This document shows, piece by piece, positions 37,998 through 64,000 of a DNA stretch of 64,000 nt (position 1 is the first letter of the stretch; each line of letters begins with the position of its first letter). Both the position numbers and the translations under genes were made by a program. The notes beneath the pieces are model-generated. The model saw only the letters and a program-made list of their open reading frames with translations. It was not told the origin of the DNA and did no database searches. The stretch is taken from positions 72,854,308-72,918,307 of the forward strand of contig CP154954.1 in the NCBI GenBank assembly GCA_039621445.1, written 5' to 3'. Source of the stretch: Euglena gracilis (taxonomy: Eukaryota; Euglenida; Euglenophyceae; Euglenales).

Positions 37998-38091
37998 AAA
38001 AATCGACCGACACTAACAGATTCAGCAAGGGTGCCGGGCCATGCAAGCTTCCCGGCGCCCCTGCTGAATCTGTTAGTGTCGGTCGATTTTT
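37998..38091. repeat. Inverted repeat, about 41-bp arms, 12-bp spacer
   Basis: AAAAATCGACCGACACTAAC begins the left arm; the right arm ends GTTAGTGTCGGTCGATTTTT. The arms are nearly perfect, around CCATGCAAGCTT. Confidence 0.9.
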
Positions 38092-38193
38092 CTAAAACCT
38101 ATTTTGTCTGGGCCCGCACGCCTGTCTTGATTTTCATTCGACCGAACCGCCTGGATGGAAATATTGTCAAAAAAGTGGTTTTTGGCCTATTAA

Positions 38194-38302
38194 CCGGCGC
38201 CTGAACGGAAATTGACTGACCTAAATGGGCGCCTGAATGGAAATAGACTGACCTAAATGGTCGCCTGGATGGAAATCAACTGACCTAAACGGATTCCGAT
38301 GT
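38194..38302. repeat. Tandem repeat, about 36-bp unit, three copies
   Basis: Units of the form GGCGCCTGAATGGAAAT then GACTGACCTAAATG, slightly diverged. Confidence 0.8.
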
Positions 38303-38386
38303 CATGGAAATCGACCAACCTTTTTTATGACATTTTGCTCCTTTTTGGACATTTTTGGCAATATCTAGATTCTCCCAAATTTTTGA

Positions 38387-38422
38387 CCAATGAAACTCAA
38401 ATTCCTTTTGAGTTTCATTGGA
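38387..38422. repeat. Short perfect hairpin
   Basis: CCAATGAAACTCAAA and its reverse complement around a TTCCT loop. Confidence 0.85.
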
Positions 38423-38867
38423 ATTTCAGGGGAATTTTCGGGGGGGTGGGTTTCAGCCACTGCCAGTAATCGTCCGAGACACCCCGATCAATCGCAATTA
38501 AATTGTTTGCCTGCACAAAACGATTGGGACATTGGCCATTGGGACATGGGCCATTGGGACAACCATAGTTCAACCATGGTTTCCTTTTTACCCAATTCTT
38601 CGTGTTGTTTGCGTTACAGCCATTTTCGGCCGATTTTGGCCCATTTCTAAGGCCATTTTTCTGCCGCCGGCGGACAGACCAAAATGTGTCTACGGATGGA
38701 ACAATGACGTGACACAAATGCATGAGTGGTTGGTGTGCGCATCTGCGCTCATGTCTTTGTAGATAGGCGATGTGCGCACACCGCCCGCTTACACAAAATA
38801 CACATGTGGTTGATGTGCACAAATGTGTAAGTGGTTGGACACTTGAAATTTGCGAAGTATACTCCAT

Positions 38868-39475
38868 GTTTAATATAACCCCCCCCTGAATATAACGACG
38901 GGTCGTTATCTGACTTTTCAGTTGGTGGAAAATCCACAGGGGGTCGTTATAAATGGGGGGTCGTTATCAGAGGGGGGCTTTGCTGTTTTCCCTACCGCAG
39001 CTATGTCTGGCACGCTTTCTACCATCCTTGCTGGCTTTGTGTGTCCTCCTCCGCCCACCCTGACCACGCCCCCATCCAAGCAGCGGTCGATCCGCTCATA
39101 CTTCAAGCAAACACTGGTGAGCCTGGACGCTCTTACGTGAGATGCATCATCTTACCCTCACCCCCCCCCTCAAAATGTCCCCCCGGTCAAAGTGGCCAAA
39201 AAGTTTTGGCAAATTTTGGTTTTACCCCCCCCTCAAAGTGGTCATTTTACTTCGGCGCCAAAGGCGCCGAAGGCCAAAATTTGACCCCCCCCCAAAGTGT
39301 CCCCCCTCCAAGAGTGGCCATTTTGGGGTCCCACAAAACCCAGAGGGTGGCCACTTTGAGGGGGGGGGGGGGTGAGGGTACCCGTGCTTTCTGCTCTTTG
39401 TCAACCATGGGTCGTCATATTTCTTTTTTTGGTGGAAATTCCAGGATGGGTCGTTATAAATGGGGGGGAGGTTTA
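38868..39475. repeat. Nested G-run tagged modules (TCGTTATA and AAAGTGGCC types)
   Basis: GGGTCGTTATA words at both ends (38.88-38.97 and 39.41-39.46 kb) bracket a plus-strand candidate exon. A second module between them (39.16-39.38 kb) has CAAAGTGGCCA mirrored words and a GGCGCCAAAGGCGCC core. Confidence 0.65.
39001..39116 (+). CDS. Candidate plus-strand exon with PIP-box-like motif
   Basis: Acceptor TTTTCCCTACCGCAG and donor CTG/GTGAGC bracket 116 nt reading MSGTLSTILAGFVCPPPPTL then SKQRSIRSYFKQTL. QRSIRSYF fits the PCNA-interacting (PIP-box) pattern Q-x-x-I-x-x-Y-F. It lies on the opposite strand to all other exons and inside the TCGTTATA module, so it could be a remnant of a transposon-encoded protein (inference). 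Confidence 0.4.
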
Positions 39476-40526
39476 ACAAGAATTGAACTGTTCGAACTGC
39501 ACCGGGGGGGTTGATGACGTCCTTGTGGCTGCTGAAGCGAAATCCAAGGGATTCTTAAAGACCCCCCAGGGGGGTCCAGCCTCCGGCTGGAAAAAAGGCT
39601 GCTGGCTGGAAACGAGCTGCTGGCTGGACCACGGTAGAAAAAAAATGTTTTTCTCATGGTGTGTTTTTCTCATCACAGCTTCCTCGCCCTCATTGTCTGG
39701 CACATACACTCTAGCTCTATCCATCAAAATGTCGAGAAGGCAAAAACGTTTTAGAGAATTCTGTTTTTCATCGACCCAGCCCAGCACAGCCCCCTCCAGC
39801 CCCGGACCCCCCTCCCTCCCCCTATCCCCCCTGGGGTGTGCGCAGATGCGCACGTCATAATTGTGTGCGCATTTCTCACTCGGAGGACGTCCATCTTCAC
39901 GCACGTGGTCATTTGCGCAAACCGACCACTTTTTTTTCGGACCTGGTTGTTGTAGAAATGTTTTTTCAATGCATTTCTGTCCTTTTTCAGCGGGAGACTG
40001 CGTCGTAAGCCCAGGAAGAGAAGCCTGTTTATGTACCATGGAACTTGATCGCATCCCTTATCACAAATGCACATGAGGCGGGTTTCGAAAATGCGCACAC
40101 AATGGCGGTTTGCGCATTTGCACAAACTAAATTTATCTCCCAAACTCACAGTGTTTTGCTGCACCGTTTTCAGCAGCGTGACCTGGGGTATTTATGGCCA
40201 TTGTTGGGAAACCTGGAGCGGTCGATTTGTGACATTGCGAACATCGACATTCTTCCTTTCATCAAACCATGGCTGCAATGAATAGTTCTCCAGAAAGTTG
40301 TGCTACCCCCTCTCCGGTCAACACAACACAATTTGGCCGGACACATCCCCGCTGCAAGTTTGTTGGCAACTCCTGAGCCTTCCCTCCCCTTCGGACCTTC
40401 GGACCTTCGGACCACTTTCCGTTCATGCTGCACGGGCCATCAAAAACACCCCAGGCATGCCCTTCTGCAAGGTGACCCTGCCTGGCGACGCAATTGGACC
40501 CCCCCCCCCGAACCCATCCTTGTTCC

Positions 40527-40784
40527 CCACTTTTAAGACTGGGGGGGAGGGGGTCCACCCACCCACCCACCCCCTGGGGGCCCCCCCGGGGTGTCCCGCA
40601 GGACCCACTCAATTTTCCCCCAAAAAGACCAAAAATCGCAAAAATTGCTAAAAATATCACCTTTTTTTCAAAAAAATTTGGCGCCTTCGGTAAGTATATT
40701 ATTCCACCCTCCCCTGGGGGTCCCCTGGGGACCCACCCACCACCACCCCCTCCCCGGGGGTGCAAGGCTATAAAAAAAACCCTG
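40527..40784. mobile_element. hAT-like MITE, family 2 copy, left end eroded
   Basis: Left CTTTTAAGACTGGGGGGG, right CTATAAAAAAAACCCTG. Interior GGACCCACTCAATTTTCCCC, AAAAATCGCAAAAATTGCTA and TTTGGCGCCTTCGG as in the other family 2 copies. Confidence 0.65.
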
Positions 40785-41350
40785 TCCACGCGCTCCAGCA
40801 AACACCCAAAAACACAAGTCCAAGGCCATCAAAAACAAAAAAGTGTTTCAAGACCAGAGAGTGGACCAGAGAGTCTGTGGGCAGAGAGGAAGAGAGTGCA
40901 GGCACACCCCGCCGGGGCCGGAATCGGTTTTAGGTCGAAGTGCAAAAATGCGCACATCGACCAAAAAAAAGCTTTAGTGCGAGATGCACCGCCTGGTGCT
41001 TTGGTTTTTTGGGGGGGTTTGGGTATTTGTTGCACCTTTGTGGCAATTTTTGGTCAGTTCCGGGCCATCTGAGCTTTTGGGGGACATCTTTTGGCCTTTC
41101 ATCAACTTTCCTTTGGCATCGACGCCCGTCTGATAACAAACACAAAAGTCAGAAACATCGTCATAAATGGGGAGTTAATTTTTGTATTGTTTTGTGGGAA
41201 AAAATCACTCACCAATATGCACAACTTCCAAATGAGACATGAATGCACGTTATGCCACCTTTCATGCATGCTTGGAGATCAAAGAGGGCGGGAAGCCCAT
41301 CACGTGACTATCCACTGGAGTCCTGGCTACGACCCGACTTCCACACATAC

Positions 41351-64000
<22,650 letters not shown>

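Larger units (their letters stand above)
36454..41350. other. Intron or intergenic gap between the TM exon and the first linker exon
   Basis: No minus-strand exon is recognised. The stretch holds two long palindromes, a tandem repeat, several G-run modules, a family 2 MITE (40.53 kb), GTGCGCAAATGCAC-type repeats (38.7-38.85 and 39.84-40.13 kb) and one plus-strand candidate exon. Confidence 0.55.

Noticed and set aside
39751-40164. 137-codon minus frame with a basic stretch
   Set aside because: Overlaps a dispersed GTGCGCATTTGCACAAAC repeat region; no motif and no splice sites.

Overview
This is a nuclear eukaryotic window of low coding density. Coding sequence lies in short, GC-rich exons of about 50-210 bp with G/C at third positions. 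Introns run from about 0.4 kb to several kb and carry many microsatellites, minisatellites, long G/C homopolymers and small inverted-repeat elements. Most exons have GT donors and AG acceptors. The organism cannot be fixed from sequence alone; an alga or other free-living protist fits the protein content (inference).

Almost all recognisable exons read on the minus strand. Right to left: (1) From beyond 64 kb down to about 41.35 kb, exons encode two consecutive PstS-like (phosphate-binding-protein-type, PBP type II) domains followed by one hydrophobic transmembrane helix ('locus B'). (2) From about 36.5 kb to a stop at 25.94 kb, exons encode an unrecognised linker and then a divergent class III nucleotidyl cyclase domain ('locus C'). 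The TM exon ends at a consensus GTATGT donor, so B and C may be one receptor-type gene: PstS-like ectodomain, TM, cyclase. (3) After about 13 kb with little coding signal, including a 2.5-kb minisatellite of 11-bp units, 'locus A' starts at 12,882 with a signal peptide and runs off the left edge. It repeats the domain order of B and is its paralogue: homologous exons keep length and phase (82 nt in both for the TWDD exon) and conserve motifs of both PBP domains.

If B and C are one gene, the layout suggests tandem receptor genes in which an extracellular PstS-type domain pair senses phosphate or another anion and signals through a cytosolic cyclase-like domain. The cyclase is degenerate: the Arg of the usual V-N-x-A-x-R motif is not visible and GD is replaced by YD, so catalysis is uncertain.

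The non-coding part is rich in non-autonomous DNA elements. A hAT-like group has CAGGG(G/A)...TTAAG termini and 7-8 bp flanking duplications. A 908-bp element carries many TTATTCCGG subterminal repeats. A 100-bp element has GGGAAACTGTC termini. Many modules share one design: a locus-specific 'tag' word, a C-run, an optional GGCGCC-type palindrome, a G-run and the tag again. One hAT-like copy sits at an exon edge, and its target duplication contains the splice acceptor.
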